Shown in pieces: positions 1-7,516 of a stretch of DNA of 21,583 nucleotides. Position 1 is the stretch's first letter, and each line of letters opens with the position of its first letter. The notes beneath the pieces are model-generated. The model did no database searches. It was not told where the DNA came from and worked only from the letters and a program-made list of their open reading frames with translations. This stretch comes from a virus, in the IMG/VR virus record IMGVR_UViG_3300008517_000139, positions 1 to 21,583 of that record, one strand, 5' to 3'. The translations under genes were made by a program, and so were the position numbers.

Positions 1-2
1 GT

Positions 3-104
3 GAGGGTGAGAAAGGAAAAATAAAAATGCTTTTTGATATGCAAAGAATGAAATTTGAACAAGCAGAGGTATTGTCGGGGAATGAATTATTAATAAATAA
101 TTAA
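3..104 (+). CDS. C-terminal end of a probable DnaB-like replicative helicase (partial)
   Basis: The window opens inside a reading frame that is open from position 3 and stops with TAA at 102-104, leaving 33 residues. The readable segment GKIKMLFDMQRMKF resembles the last beta-strand motif of phage DnaB-family helicases, which close with a G-x-(I/V)-K-(M/L)-x-F/W-D pattern. A zinc-finger/Toprim primase lies just downstream, the usual partner of a DnaB-like helicase. All catalytic motifs lie outside the window, so the assignment rests on a short tail and on context. It could be another phage protein with a similar basic end. Confidence 0.45.
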   Translation, partial: EGEKGKIKMLFDMQRMKFEQAEVLSGNELLINN

Positions 105-115
105 AAAGGGGGTAA

Positions 116-343
116 ATAAACAGGGCTGGTTTTTTAGAACTAAAAAGAGGTATTGAATATAAAGTACAGTGTTGTAAAAAATATAGAGAAGAGCATTGCG
201 GGGATTATTGTTTATCTTTTAAAGAGCCTAAAAATATTGCTCATATAACCATTGTTTATCCAGAGAGAAAGCAAGCTACAGTAAAATTAAAGATATGTGA
301 TGAAGTATTATATTTTACAAATTTTGTTGACGAGAGAAAATAA
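116..343 (+). pseudogene. Small open frame with no standard start codon (ATA in start position)
   Basis: A 75-codon frame runs from 116 to a TAA that directly abuts the primase ATG at 344. It has a protein-like composition, with charged and beta-prone stretches, paired cysteines (CC, then HCGDYC) and ITIVYPERKQ near the middle. It contains no ATG, GTG or TTG in frame. The only codon placed like a start is ATA at 116, three bases after a GGGGG ribosome-binding stretch at 108-112. I infer either that an original ATG became ATA, or that translation begins at a rare codon. The close fit between the two flanking genes suggests a formerly functional gene. The function is not recognised. Confidence 0.4.
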
Positions 344-1372
344 ATGACTGAAGAAGGAATATATTTATTTTTAAATGCACTTGGTGTTGATACAAGTAAA
401 ATAAGAAAATCGAAAGCTACTAGAGGTGAGTGGTTGAGTCTTGTTTGTCCGCTTGCTTTTCACACCCATCATGATGGTATAGATACACGTCCAAGCTTTT
501 TTGTCTCAATAAACGAAGAGGGACATTCTTTTTACAACTGTTTTGGGTGTTCTGAAAAAGCAAAAAGACTTATTAGCTTGCTTCACAATATATGGTTAAT
601 GTCCGGCGAATATCCACATAAAGCAGCAAAGATATATACTCAATATGAATTACACGACTCTGATATAAATGCTGAATTGACTGAATATTGTGATATTTGG
701 GATACATTTGAGCAAAGAAAAATAGACCCGCTTCCACAAAAAGTACTTTCTAAATACCAGCTTTTATATGATAATGTAAACGTTTGCACAAAATATCTTA
801 AAAAAAGAGGAGTATCTTCTGACATTTGGGAAAAGTGTAAAGTAAGGCGTGATGGCGTAAATAATACGCTTATATTTCCATTTACTAACATTTTGGGGGA
901 GATTTATGTTTTACGGGTACGGACGATAATCAATAAAAAAATATGGACTGTATCAACTTCGGTTAAGGAATTTTCTGATATTATTTTTCCAACAATACGA
1001 GAAGTTGGTGTATTTTTTGGAATGGAGTTAGTTGACTTTTCTAAACCTGTAGTGATTGTAGAGGCTCCCATTGATGCAATGAGACTCATGTCTCTTGGTT
1101 TGTACAATGTGGTTGCTTCTGGTACGTCTATGATAACTAGTGAGCAGGTAAGAGCTGTATGTGCCGATTCTATAGTTCTTGGGTTTGATATGGATTTGGC
1201 GGGGCAGAAAGCAAGAAAAAGAGTTTTAAAATATATTGGAGAGGATATTGTAGTATCTGACCTAGATTGGGGTATTGTAGATAAGAAAAATGCAGAGCCT
1301 TGCAAGGATGGGGCAGACCTTATTTGTAAAGAAGATTTAATAAAAGTATTAAAGAATAAAATAACATATTGA
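344..1372 (+). CDS. DNA primase (zinc-finger and Toprim)
   Basis: This 342-residue protein would synthesise RNA primers at the phage replication fork. A zinc-binding site of the CHC2 type is visible as C35 and H40 followed by C66-x2-C69. The catalytic Toprim domain lies at about residues 235-325, with the conserved glutamate E240 in VVIVEAPIDA and the D-x-D pair D282/D284 in GFDMDLAGQ; these residues bind the metal ions. It is shorter than cellular DnaG (about 600 residues) and lacks an obvious C-terminal helicase-binding domain, as in many phage primases. The start follows a GAGAG stretch. It sits next to the likely DnaB-like helicase tail. The stop codon TGA at 1370-1372 overlaps the -35 element of the next promoter. 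Confidence 0.9.
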   Translation: MTEEGIYLFLNALGVDTSKIRKSKATRGEWLSLVCPLAFHTHHDGIDTRPSFFVSINEEGHSFYNCFGCSEKAKRLISLLHNIWLMSGEYPHKAAKIYTQYELHDSDINAELTEYCDIWDTFEQRKIDPLPQKVLSKYQLLYDNVNVCTKYLKKRGVSSDIWEKCKVRRDGVNNTLIFPFTNILGEIYVLRVRTIINKKIWTVSTSVKEFSDIIFPTIREVGVFFGMELVDFSKPVVIVEAPIDAMRLMSLGLYNVVASGTSMITSEQVRAVCADSIVLGFDMDLAGQKARKRVLKYIGEDIVVSDLDWGIVDKKNAEPCKDGADLICKEDLIKVLKNKITY

Positions 1373-1397
1373 CAAAAAATATTATCTATGCTATTAT
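1369..1397 (+). promoter_or_regulatory. Sigma-70-type promoter driving the SSB gene
   Basis: A perfect TTGACA lies at 1369-1374, followed by a 17-base spacer and TATTAT at 1392-1397. The spacer ends in TGC, giving an extended -10 (TG at 1389-1390). Transcription should begin near 1404 and read into the SSB gene at 1482. The -35 hexamer overlaps the last codons of the primase gene, so this promoter lifts SSB output above that of the upstream genes. Confidence 0.8.
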
Positions 1398-1407
1398 GTA
1401 GATAATA
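1380..1407. promoter_or_regulatory. Inverted-repeat operator centred on the -10 element
   Basis: TATTATCTA at 1380-1388 and TAGATAATA at 1399-1407 are perfect 9-base inverted repeats separated by ten bases. The -10 hexamer (1392-1397) sits inside the spacer, so a dimeric protein bound here would block RNA polymerase. The geometry is typical of a repressor operator. I did not find a second copy of the full palindrome in this window. The binding protein is unknown; the MerR-like protein at 4280 or the ribbon-helix-helix protein at 19571 are possible but unproven candidates. Confidence 0.6.
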
Positions 1408-1422
1408 GGAGAAATGCAAGGG

Positions 1423-1448
1423 CTGCTGTACTAGAAAAACATCAGTAG
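1423..1448 (+). other. Small hairpin in the SSB leader
   Basis: In the 5' untranslated region of the SSB transcript, CTGCTG (1423-1428) can pair with CAGTAG (1443-1448), with one G-U pair and a 14-base loop. It lies about 17 bases before the AAAAGGAG ribosome-binding site. T4 gp32 represses its own mRNA through a structured leader, so a similar role is conceivable, but the hairpin is short and may be incidental. Confidence 0.3.
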
Positions 1449-1481
1449 TAAATATAAATCTTTAAAAAGGAGAAGAATTTT

Positions 1482-2261
1482 ATGGGAACATCGTGGTTTA
1501 AAGTAGGAGCTGAAGGAAAAAAAGAATCTGAAAAAAAAGATACAGAAGCAAAACTAAGAGCTAAAAATAGAGGAAAGGGTTTTAGATTTTGGTTAAAAAA
1601 TGATACATCAGCAAAGGTTACATATTTAGATAGCCCGAATTTCTTTTTTTCGGAGCATAATTTAAAAATAGGTGGAAAATTTGGAAATTTTTTTACCTGT
1701 TTGGCTGATTTTGATGTGTGTCCTATTGATGAGAGTGGGGATATGGCATCATATGCTATAGCTGCAACAATTATAGACCATCGTAAATATATTGGTGGTG
1801 ATGGCACAGAATATAGAGATCAAAAGAAATTGTTTGTTGCGAAAGGGAGAGCACGTCAACATCTTTTAAAGCAAATTAATTTAAGGGACAATAATTTGCA
1901 GTTTTGTCATTATGATTTATCACGAGGTAGTAGTCAAACTGAGTCGAATGTTGGTGAGGATTTTAATTTTGAAAAAAGATTAAATAAAAAATCTTTAATA
2001 ACTTTTGTTAAAAAATTATGGGATAAGCAAGGAAAAACATATACGGATAAAGATATTGAAGAATTTTTAACTCCATTTAATTATGAGGAGATATTTAAAC
2101 CGTGTACCCAGGAAGAATTACGTAAAATAGTTGGCGGAGAAGTTCCGATTGGGAGTGCTCAAGATATTAGTATAGATAGTATTGGAGAAGATAAAGATAA
2201 TCAAGGTACTGCGGGGGCTGTAGAAGAAGAAATTGTAGATATAGAGGATTTATTAGAATAA
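1482..2261 (+). CDS. Single-stranded DNA-binding protein, phage gp32-like type
   Basis: This 259-residue protein should coat single-stranded DNA during replication and recombination. The N-terminal half follows the pattern of a phage SSB family: RFWLK (residues 35-39), a strand ending in VTYLD, then FTCLADFDVCPI with C73 and C80, a GD motif, IIDHRKY (97-103) and KLFVAKGRARQHLLKQI (116-132). The C-terminus is strongly acidic (EEEIVDIEDLLE), the usual SSB tail for recruiting partner proteins. A strong ribosome-binding site (AAAAGGAG) precedes the ATG. The gene has its own promoter and palindromic operator (1369-1407), consistent with high but controlled expression. It lies between the primase and the SF2 helicase. 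The assignment comes from motif order and tail rather than an alignment. Confidence 0.75.
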   Translation: MGTSWFKVGAEGKKESEKKDTEAKLRAKNRGKGFRFWLKNDTSAKVTYLDSPNFFFSEHNLKIGGKFGNFFTCLADFDVCPIDESGDMASYAIAATIIDHRKYIGGDGTEYRDQKKLFVAKGRARQHLLKQINLRDNNLQFCHYDLSRGSSQTESNVGEDFNFEKRLNKKSLITFVKKLWDKQGKTYTDKDIEEFLTPFNYEEIFKPCTQEELRKIVGGEVPIGSAQDISIDSIGEDKDNQGTAGAVEEEIVDIEDLLE

Positions 2262-2278
2262 AATTAAAAGGGCTAGAT

Positions 2279-2497
2279 ATGAAAAAAATAAAATACTGAT
2301 GGAAAAATCAGAAATTTATATATGCTATTTCAGAGCAGTGGTCAGTAGTAGTTAGATTAGATATGTATATTTGGGGATTTGGTATTATATTAGATACATC
2401 TCATAAATTATTTTTTATGAGATATCCTGGTATAGATATATCATTTGGACCCGTTAGTATTTCGATTACACAATGTGCATATAAAAATAAATTTTAA
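2279..2497 (+). pseudogene. Small gene interrupted by an in-frame TGA at codon 7
   Basis: A good ribosome-binding site (AAAAGGG at 2266-2272) precedes ATG at 2279. The frame reads MKKIKY, meets TGA at 2297-2299, then runs open for another 65 codons to TAA at 2495-2497, two bases before the helicase ATG. The downstream part looks like a real protein, rich in aromatic and beta-branched residues (MYIWGFGIILDTSHKLFF). The codon after TGA is TGG, so a TGG-to-TGA change is the simplest explanation. The alternatives are UGA readthrough or reinitiation at an internal ATG, none of which has a clear ribosome-binding site. The function is not recognised. Confidence 0.5.
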
Positions 2498-2499
2498 TT

Positions 2500-3912
2500 A
2501 TGCCAAGTAAAAAATATTCTAAAATAACATTAGAAAATTATCTTTATATTCCGATAGAAGAAATTTTAGATTTTGATAATTTAGAAAAAGAACTTACTGT
2601 TTGTAGTAAGTATGATACGCAGAAAAAAGTTCAACTTTTTTGTGCTGATGGTATTAGATTTGGAGTTCCTTTGCATCATTATCAGAATTATGATAATATT
2701 ACTAAAAAAGTGATAGATAATCGAATAATTGGTGATGGTATTAAGTTTAAATTTATTTCATCATTTTGGCAAGGGCAGAAAGACATTGTAGATGCTTTTC
2801 AGTGGCGTTATGGAGAAGGAAAAACAGGATTTATTATTGAAGCAAAAACGGGAAGTGGAAAAAGTTGTATTGCGATGGCGATATTGGCAAAGATTGGTAA
2901 ACGGTCACTTGTAGTTGTTCCACGATCTAATTTAGTAAATCAATGGAAAGATAAACTATTAGAACACACTGATTTAAAACTAAAAGATATTGGAATTATT
3001 AATGGCCCAAAAGTTGATTGGCAAGGTAAAAAAATAGTAGTTGGTTTAGTTCATTCGTTAGCAGTAGATAGATTTGGTGTAGATTTTAGAGATAATTTTG
3101 GCGTTGTTGTTTTTGATGAGGCACACAGTTCAGTACCTCCAGCTACTTTTTCACCAGTAGTTACTATGTTTAGACCTAAAATAAGAATTGCAATGTCTGC
3201 AACACTGCAAAGACCTGATGGGATGGATGTAGTATTTAGAAAGCATATAGGAGAAGTTTATCTAACAGCAAATATTACAAAGAGATTTCCAGCTATAGTA
3301 CTGTTACATAATTATCACAGGTCTTCTGGATATTTACCAACAGGGATGAAAAAGTTAAATAAGCGTGGGATGCTTATATCAAAGTTAGCAAATAATGCAG
3401 AAAGAAATAGTCTTATTGTAAATTATCTTCTTAAAATGATAAAATCTGACAATAGGCGCGTATTAGTATTATCTGATAGAACTTGGCAGCTAATAGTGTT
3501 AAAGAAATTATTGGATCAAAGAGCTAAAATATATAATATTAAATTAGCCAATTCTGATAGTGGATATTTTGTGAATACATTAAGTATTCTGAACGACAAA
3601 GGAAAAATTACGCAGAAGAAAAAAGTTACTGAAGAAGAAAGGCAAAGAGTTGTAAACAATTGCAAAGTTATCTTTGGAACATACGGTATGGTTGGACTTG
3701 GAAGTAATATTCCCGACTTGTCTGGACTAATCTATGCTACTCCCCAAAGTGCTGCCGAACAAACACAAGGTAGAATAGAGAGAGCTTTAGAAGATAAACG
3801 ACAACCTGTAGTGGTGGATATTGTAGATACTTATTACAAAGAGACGTTGGGTTGGGCAAGAGCAAGACAAACATGGTATAAAAAAGCAGAAATAAGGATA
3901 AAAAAGATATGA
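2500..3912 (+). CDS. Superfamily 2 DNA helicase (UvsW-like)
   Basis: This 470-residue ATP-driven helicase probably remodels branched DNA, as T4 UvsW does during recombination-dependent replication. Motif I is AKTGSGKS at 115-122 (K121), motif II is the box VVVFDEAH ending at H209, and motif III is SAT at 233-235. Motif VI near residue 430 reads QTQGRIERA, with the two arginines expected to contact ATP. Motif Ia is visible as VVVPRSNLVNQW (138-149). A beta-rich N-terminal region of about 85 residues precedes the RecA-like core. The TGA stop overlaps the next start in ATGA. The family call is firm; the specific UvsW-like role is inferred from neighbours. Confidence 0.88.
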   Translation: MPSKKYSKITLENYLYIPIEEILDFDNLEKELTVCSKYDTQKKVQLFCADGIRFGVPLHHYQNYDNITKKVIDNRIIGDGIKFKFISSFWQGQKDIVDAFQWRYGEGKTGFIIEAKTGSGKSCIAMAILAKIGKRSLVVVPRSNLVNQWKDKLLEHTDLKLKDIGIINGPKVDWQGKKIVVGLVHSLAVDRFGVDFRDNFGVVVFDEAHSSVPPATFSPVVTMFRPKIRIAMSATLQRPDGMDVVFRKHIGEVYLTANITKRFPAIVLLHNYHRSSGYLPTGMKKLNKRGMLISKLANNAERNSLIVNYLLKMIKSDNRRVLVLSDRTWQLIVLKKLLDQRAKIYNIKLANSDSGYFVNTLSILNDKGKITQKKKVTEEERQRVVNNCKVIFGTYGMVGLGSNIPDLSGLIYATPQSAAEQTQGRIERALEDKRQPVVVDIVDTYYKETLGWARARQTWYKKAEIRIKKI

Positions 3913-4085
3913 AAGAAAAAATATATTTTGAATTTACTACAACCATACTTAACAGAATTCGCTATTATATTAAGTTGGATTATTGTGTTTATGCTATAAT
4001 TGGAATAATGTTTATTTTTCCACTATGTTTTATATTAGATATTATACTTTATTTATTAGCTTTAATTTTTGAGAGGAAATTTTAA
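3909..4085 (+). CDS. Small single-pass or hairpin membrane protein
   Basis: A 58-residue frame starts in the ATGA overlap with the helicase stop and ends at TAA 4083-4085, three bases before the next ATG. About 24 residues form a positively charged N-terminal part (KEKIYF, then NRIRYYIKLDY). A long hydrophobic stretch from about residue 25 to 54 (for example YAIIGIMFIFPLCFILD) could form one long or two short membrane helices, followed by ERKF. Tight coupling to both neighbours supports expression. The function is unknown; the protein has no signal-peptidase site, and a lysis role is unlikely this deep in the replication module. Confidence 0.55.
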   Translation: MKEKIYFEFTTTILNRIRYYIKLDYCVYAIIGIMFIFPLCFILDIILYLLALIFERKF

Positions 4086-4088
4086 ATA

Positions 4089-4277
4089 ATGGAATGGTGT
4101 CCAGAATGTGGAAATATGTCGGCTGAATATAATACTGGTTGTGGCTATATTGGGGAGGATAATACAAAAGAAAGAGAAACAAATCTTTTTAATACATTAC
4201 AAGAATTAAAAAATGATGTGAAACAAATAAAGATGGCGGTATGCGAAGTGTCTAATAAAAAGGAGTGTGTTGATTAA
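4089..4277 (+). CDS. Small zinc-ribbon protein with a coiled-coil tail
   Basis: This 62-residue protein begins MEWCPECGN, a CxxC knuckle (C4, C7), with a further cysteine at C18 and C52/C60 near the end. The middle (about residues 32-50, NTLQELKNDVKQIKMAV) has heptad-like hydrophobic spacing and could form a short coiled coil. A GAGAGGAAA ribosome-binding site lies inside the end of the preceding gene. It probably binds zinc and a protein or nucleic-acid partner. The function is not recognised. Confidence 0.6.
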   Translation: MEWCPECGNMSAEYNTGCGYIGEDNTKERETNLFNTLQELKNDVKQIKMAVCEVSNKKECVD

Positions 4278-4279
4278 AA

Positions 4280-4705
4280 ATGGTTTTTAACTATAAAGAA
4301 TGGTATGGATTGCATAAAGATAGAATTTCACAAAGAAGAAAAAGAAAATATTCATATAATGGTAGATATAGAGAATCTATTAAAAGAAAATCAAGGCAAT
4401 ATTATAACGAAAGACGAAAAGTTAATTTGGCAGGTAGATTATCCCGTACAGATAAAGATGGTAATATTTATTATACTATAGGCAAGTTATCAGAATCGCT
4501 AAAAAAAGCTCCCTGTACAATTAGAAATTACCATAAGCGTGGGATTATACCAGAACCTAATATATACGATAACAGGGGCTGGAGACTGTATACGCAAAAA
4601 CAGGTCGATGTGCTTGTTAAAGTATTTAGGGAATTTAAACACAAGAAATTACAAACTTTACAAGACGTAAAAAAAGAAATTCTTAAAAGTTGGGGGAAAG
4701 AATGA
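4280..4705 (+). CDS. MerR-like DNA-binding protein with a basic N-terminal arm
   Basis: The protein has 141 residues. Residues 1-50 are very basic, with repeated Arg/Lys/Tyr motifs (QRRKRKYSYNGRYRE) like the DNA-contacting arms of some phage HNH-associated proteins. Residues 64-110 form a MerR-type winged helix: YTIGKLSESLKKAPCTIRNY is the helix-turn-helix, and the wing contains GIIPEP and a WRLYTQKQV strand-turn. There is no effector-binding domain, so it is more likely a small DNA-binding accessory factor or excisionase-like regulator than a metal sensor. It ends by overlapping the next ATG. It is one candidate for an operator-binding protein, for example at 1380-1407; that link is speculative. 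Confidence 0.65.
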   Translation: MVFNYKEWYGLHKDRISQRRKRKYSYNGRYRESIKRKSRQYYNERRKVNLAGRLSRTDKDGNIYYTIGKLSESLKKAPCTIRNYHKRGIIPEPNIYDNRGWRLYTQKQVDVLVKVFREFKHKKLQTLQDVKKEILKSWGKE

Positions 4706-4992
4706 AAAATTTAACTAGTGAAGAAGCAACTATTATTGTAACAAATACAGTATTAGACAAAGTTAAAACAAAAGTAAAAAAAATAAGAATAAGACCTTTT
4801 GTAACTGCCACATCAAAAGTGTCTGTAAAATTTGGAACACAAGCTGATTTTGGAAAAGTAAAAGTAGATATTATGATAACATCCCCAGCGTATGTAGAAG
4901 AAGTAAAAGAAGTTTATACGCAGGTTAGAGATTTAGCTGATGAGTTAATAGATGCAGAAATAAAAAGACTCGGTATCGGAGATACTAAATAG
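4702..4992 (+). CDS. Hypothetical protein upstream of the RecA-like gene
   Basis: This is a 96-residue protein. I chose ATG 4702 because it overlaps the previous stop (ATGA) and is preceded at five bases by GGGGG (4692-4696); an in-frame TTG at 4690 would place the Shine-Dalgarno inside the coding region. The sequence alternates charged helices and beta strands and contains no cysteine or nucleotide-binding motif. The C-terminal half (VYTQVRDLADELIDAEIKRL) looks helical. Its stop overlaps the GTG of the recombinase, so the two are translationally coupled and may act together. The function is not recognised. Confidence 0.7.
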   Translation: MKNLTSEEATIIVTNTVLDKVKTKVKKIRIRPFVTATSKVSVKFGTQADFGKVKVDIMITSPAYVEEVKEVYTQVRDLADELIDAEIKRLGIGDTK

Positions 4993-6128
4993 TGGCAAAG
5001 AAAAAAGAAAAAAAAGAAGTAAAAACACTTGATGATGTAATGCAACTTAAAAATAAGGAATTTGGAAAAAATACTGTAATGACTGGAAGTAAAATTATTT
5101 ATAATCCTGCCCGAATACCCTTTGGAGTTTTTCCGGTAGATTTAATGTGTGGTGGCGGCATACCTTTGTGGGGCAGTACTTGTTTATGGGGGGGAAAGAG
5201 TGGTGCAAAGACAACACTAACAATTAAATTAATAAAAACGTGTAAATCCATATGTTGGCGTTGTTTTAGTCCACTTAGTTTTTGTTTGTGTTCTAAAAAA
5301 ACTTTAATTCTTAAGCCCGTTATTGTAGATATAGAAGGAACTTTAGATTTAGAATGGATGAAATTTATTGGTGTAGATAGTAATGATTATTATCTTGTTT
5401 ATGGTGATTCTGCTGAAGAAGCATTTGATGTGGCTGAAAGTAGTTTATGTGCTGAAGATTGTGGATTATTGGTCGTAGATTCATTAGGGGCTGCGGTAAG
5501 AGAAACGGAAATGGACGGTTCCTTTTCTGATGCCAGTATGGGAAAAGACCCTGGGCTAATTACAAGAGTAGTTAAAAAGTTCAAGCAGAGGCTAATAAGA
5601 GAAAAGAAAAGATTACATCCGTGTACAATTGTATATGTTAACCAAATGCGTGCAGATTTGAAAAAAAAATTTGGTAGCAAGGAAAGTATATCTGGAGGGT
5701 ACGCATCAATACATGAATATTCTTTAGCGCTACGTTGTACAAATAAAGCATTGGAAGAGGCGGACAAGAAAAAATTTATTGATGAAGAACGTGGGATGAA
5801 AAGAGTTTCTAGACATGCCATAACTGTGAAGTATACGAAGGTGTTTACGGCAGCCGGTTCATGTGAATTTTTATTAGCAAAAGAGAATATACCAATATTT
5901 AATTTGAATAAAGGCGATGTTGATGACATTGATGTGCTACTTAAATACGGGCAAGCCGTGGGGGTTATTTACAAAGAGAAGTCAAAATGGAGAATATTAA
6001 ATTTTGGAGATGTTAAATTTTCTACCTTGAAAGAACTTAAGATATATTTGAAAGATTTTGCAATTCATACAAAAGTTGGTGGTATAATTATACAAAAATT
6101 TAAAGAAAAGTTAGAAGGTAAAAAATAA
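4992..6128 (+). CDS. RecA/UvsX-like recombinase with a cysteine-rich insertion
   Basis: This 378-residue strand-exchange ATPase should form filaments on SSB-cleared DNA and start recombination-dependent replication. It starts at GTG, coupled to the upstream stop. The P-loop is G67-G-K-S-G-A-K73-T-T: the usual glycine before the lysine is alanine, comparable to the relaxed P-loop of T4 UvsX. The catalytic glutamate is E115 in VDIEGT, and Walker B is LLVVDS with D163. YVNQMRADL in the middle matches the RecA L2-preceding segment. Between Walker A and E115 lies a cluster, C84, C88, C91, C98 and C100, that is absent from ordinary RecA and looks like a zinc-binding loop. The C-terminus is lysine-rich. 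It is followed directly by a nuclease gene. Confidence 0.85.
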   Translation: MAKKKEKKEVKTLDDVMQLKNKEFGKNTVMTGSKIIYNPARIPFGVFPVDLMCGGGIPLWGSTCLWGGKSGAKTTLTIKLIKTCKSICWRCFSPLSFCLCSKKTLILKPVIVDIEGTLDLEWMKFIGVDSNDYYLVYGDSAEEAFDVAESSLCAEDCGLLVVDSLGAAVRETEMDGSFSDASMGKDPGLITRVVKKFKQRLIREKKRLHPCTIVYVNQMRADLKKKFGSKESISGGYASIHEYSLALRCTNKALEEADKKKFIDEERGMKRVSRHAITVKYTKVFTAAGSCEFLLAKENIPIFNLNKGDVDDIDVLLKYGQAVGVIYKEKSKWRILNFGDVKFSTLKELKIYLKDFAIHTKVGGIIIQKFKEKLEGKK

Positions 6129-6653
6129 ATGAGACAAAAAATGTGTGCAGTGTGTTCTAATTTTACACAAATATCTTTTAAGCAATGTAGGTATTTAGAC
6201 ATGCAAGATGATTTTGTGTGTTCTCCACAATGTGTAATACGTTGGGCAGTAAAATATTTTAATTCAATTGATATTAAAAGTGTAAAAGGTGTACACAAAC
6301 TTAATGCGTATTCTAATTTCTCAAAACGATCACAATATGAGAATAGAGTTGCTCAATTTTTAAATATGAATAATATTAATTGGGAATACGAGGAATATGG
6401 TTTTTATCTTAATGCAAAAATAGGATTAGGTTCAATAAGTACAGATTCTAGTAAGTGTTTAACGTATACCCCAGATTTTTATCTTCCTGAGTATAATTGT
6501 TTTTTAGAGGTTAAGGGTGTCTGGATGGTGGGCCAGAAAAAGAAAATGAGATTATTTAGAGAGCAATATCCAAATGTAAAATTATTAGTAGTATCTTGGT
6601 TATTGTATAATAAATTTAATAAATATATAGACGATTTGGGCGTAATTAAATAA
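6129..6653 (+). CDS. PD-(D/E)XK endonuclease with an N-terminal cysteine motif
   Basis: In this 174-residue protein, residues 64-135 carry a restriction-like nuclease core: E71 in QYENRVAQFL, D116 in YTPDFYLP, then E127 and K129 in FLEVKG. This order is shared with phage endonuclease I-like, Vsr-like and TnsA-like enzymes. The first 35 residues hold C6-x2-C9 and C31-x3-C35, a probable zinc knuckle. It may cut branched or mismatched DNA intermediates. The ATG follows the recombinase stop with no gap, and the stop overlaps the next gene (TAATG), placing it in a recombination operon. The exact substrate is unknown. Confidence 0.75.
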   Translation: MRQKMCAVCSNFTQISFKQCRYLDMQDDFVCSPQCVIRWAVKYFNSIDIKSVKGVHKLNAYSNFSKRSQYENRVAQFLNMNNINWEYEEYGFYLNAKIGLGSISTDSSKCLTYTPDFYLPEYNCFLEVKGVWMVGQKKKMRLFREQYPNVKLLVVSWLLYNKFNKYIDDLGVIK

Positions 6654-7516
6654 TGGCATTTACAGATTCATTACTAAAAAATAAAAAAGTAATAGAAGAT
6701 AGTAGTGATCCGTTTGTATTAGCATCTTCTAGTGTTGCGAACATTACAAAAATAGAAGAACGTGAAATAAAGCAACCAAGGGCATCTTCTATTTATGATA
6801 GTTGTATGCGTATGCATGTATTGTGTACTATTTTGAAGCGGAAACAAAAAGTATACTATAGTATAAAAGATATAATAACATTTGGCATAGGCAACGCTGT
6901 TCATTATTGGGCACAGAATTTTCCAGATTTGTTTGGAGATGAAAGGTATGGATTTTGGAAATGTGGCTCTTGTGAATTTATTAAAGATTTTGGACCCCTA
7001 CCAAAAATAAAGTGTCCTAAATGTTCAGCAAATGCAACAGCTTGGGTATATCACGAATATGGTGGTATTGTTACAAATCCTTATAACTTTTCGTTCCACA
7101 TAGATATGTTTAAAAAGGTGGGGGATGTTTATAGAATAGGAGAAATTAAAACAATCTCTAGAGATAAGTTTTATACTTTAGCGGCTCCGCTAATAGCACA
7201 CGAATATCAAGTGCTAACATATATAATGGGATGTTTTTATCTTAAAACTCTACCGATAAAGTTAGACCTATGGAATAGTTATGTATATTATATATCCAAA
7301 GAGCATACTCAAGAAACAATACCTATTAAGGCATTTTTAGTCAAAACAAATAAAGAAGTTGTAAAGAATATTAAGGATAAATTACGACAATATAAAGCAG
7401 GGATTACTAACTATCCTAGTAATATCCCACCTAAAAGTACTGATTGTGAATCTAAGGGATATAAGTGTTGGAGAGCAAAAAAGTGTCCAGTGATGGGGGA
7501 GTGTAAAAAATTATGA
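6653..7516 (+). CDS. Cas4/RecB-like PD-(D/E)XK exonuclease with iron-sulfur cysteines
   Basis: This 287-residue nuclease is expected to resect DNA ends. The catalytic core is H84, D151 (FHIDMF), E164 and K166 (GEIKTI), then Q186-x3-Y190, the RecB-family QxxxY motif. One cysteine, C51, precedes the core, and C265, C272, C278 and C284 follow it, the arrangement that holds a 4Fe-4S cluster in Cas4 and AddB. A second cysteine set, C104/C107 and C121/C124, forms a zinc-ribbon insertion between H84 and the catalytic aspartate. No cas1 or cas2 gene or CRISPR array is nearby, so a phage recombination role is more likely than spacer acquisition. It is translationally coupled to both neighbours. Confidence 0.8.
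   Translation: MAFTDSLLKNKKVIEDSSDPFVLASSSVANITKIEEREIKQPRASSIYDSCMRMHVLCTILKRKQKVYYSIKDIITFGIGNAVHYWAQNFPDLFGDERYGFWKCGSCEFIKDFGPLPKIKCPKCSANATAWVYHEYGGIVTNPYNFSFHIDMFKKVGDVYRIGEIKTISRDKFYTLAAPLIAHEYQVLTYIMGCFYLKTLPIKLDLWNSYVYYISKEHTQETIPIKAFLVKTNKEVVKNIKDKLRQYKAGITNYPSNIPPKSTDCESKGYKCWRAKKCPVMGECKKL

Noticed and set aside
4690-4992. TTG start for the gene before the recombinase
   Set aside because: The ATG at 4702 has a correctly spaced GGGGG and an ATGA overlap; the TTG would leave the ribosome-binding site inside the gene.
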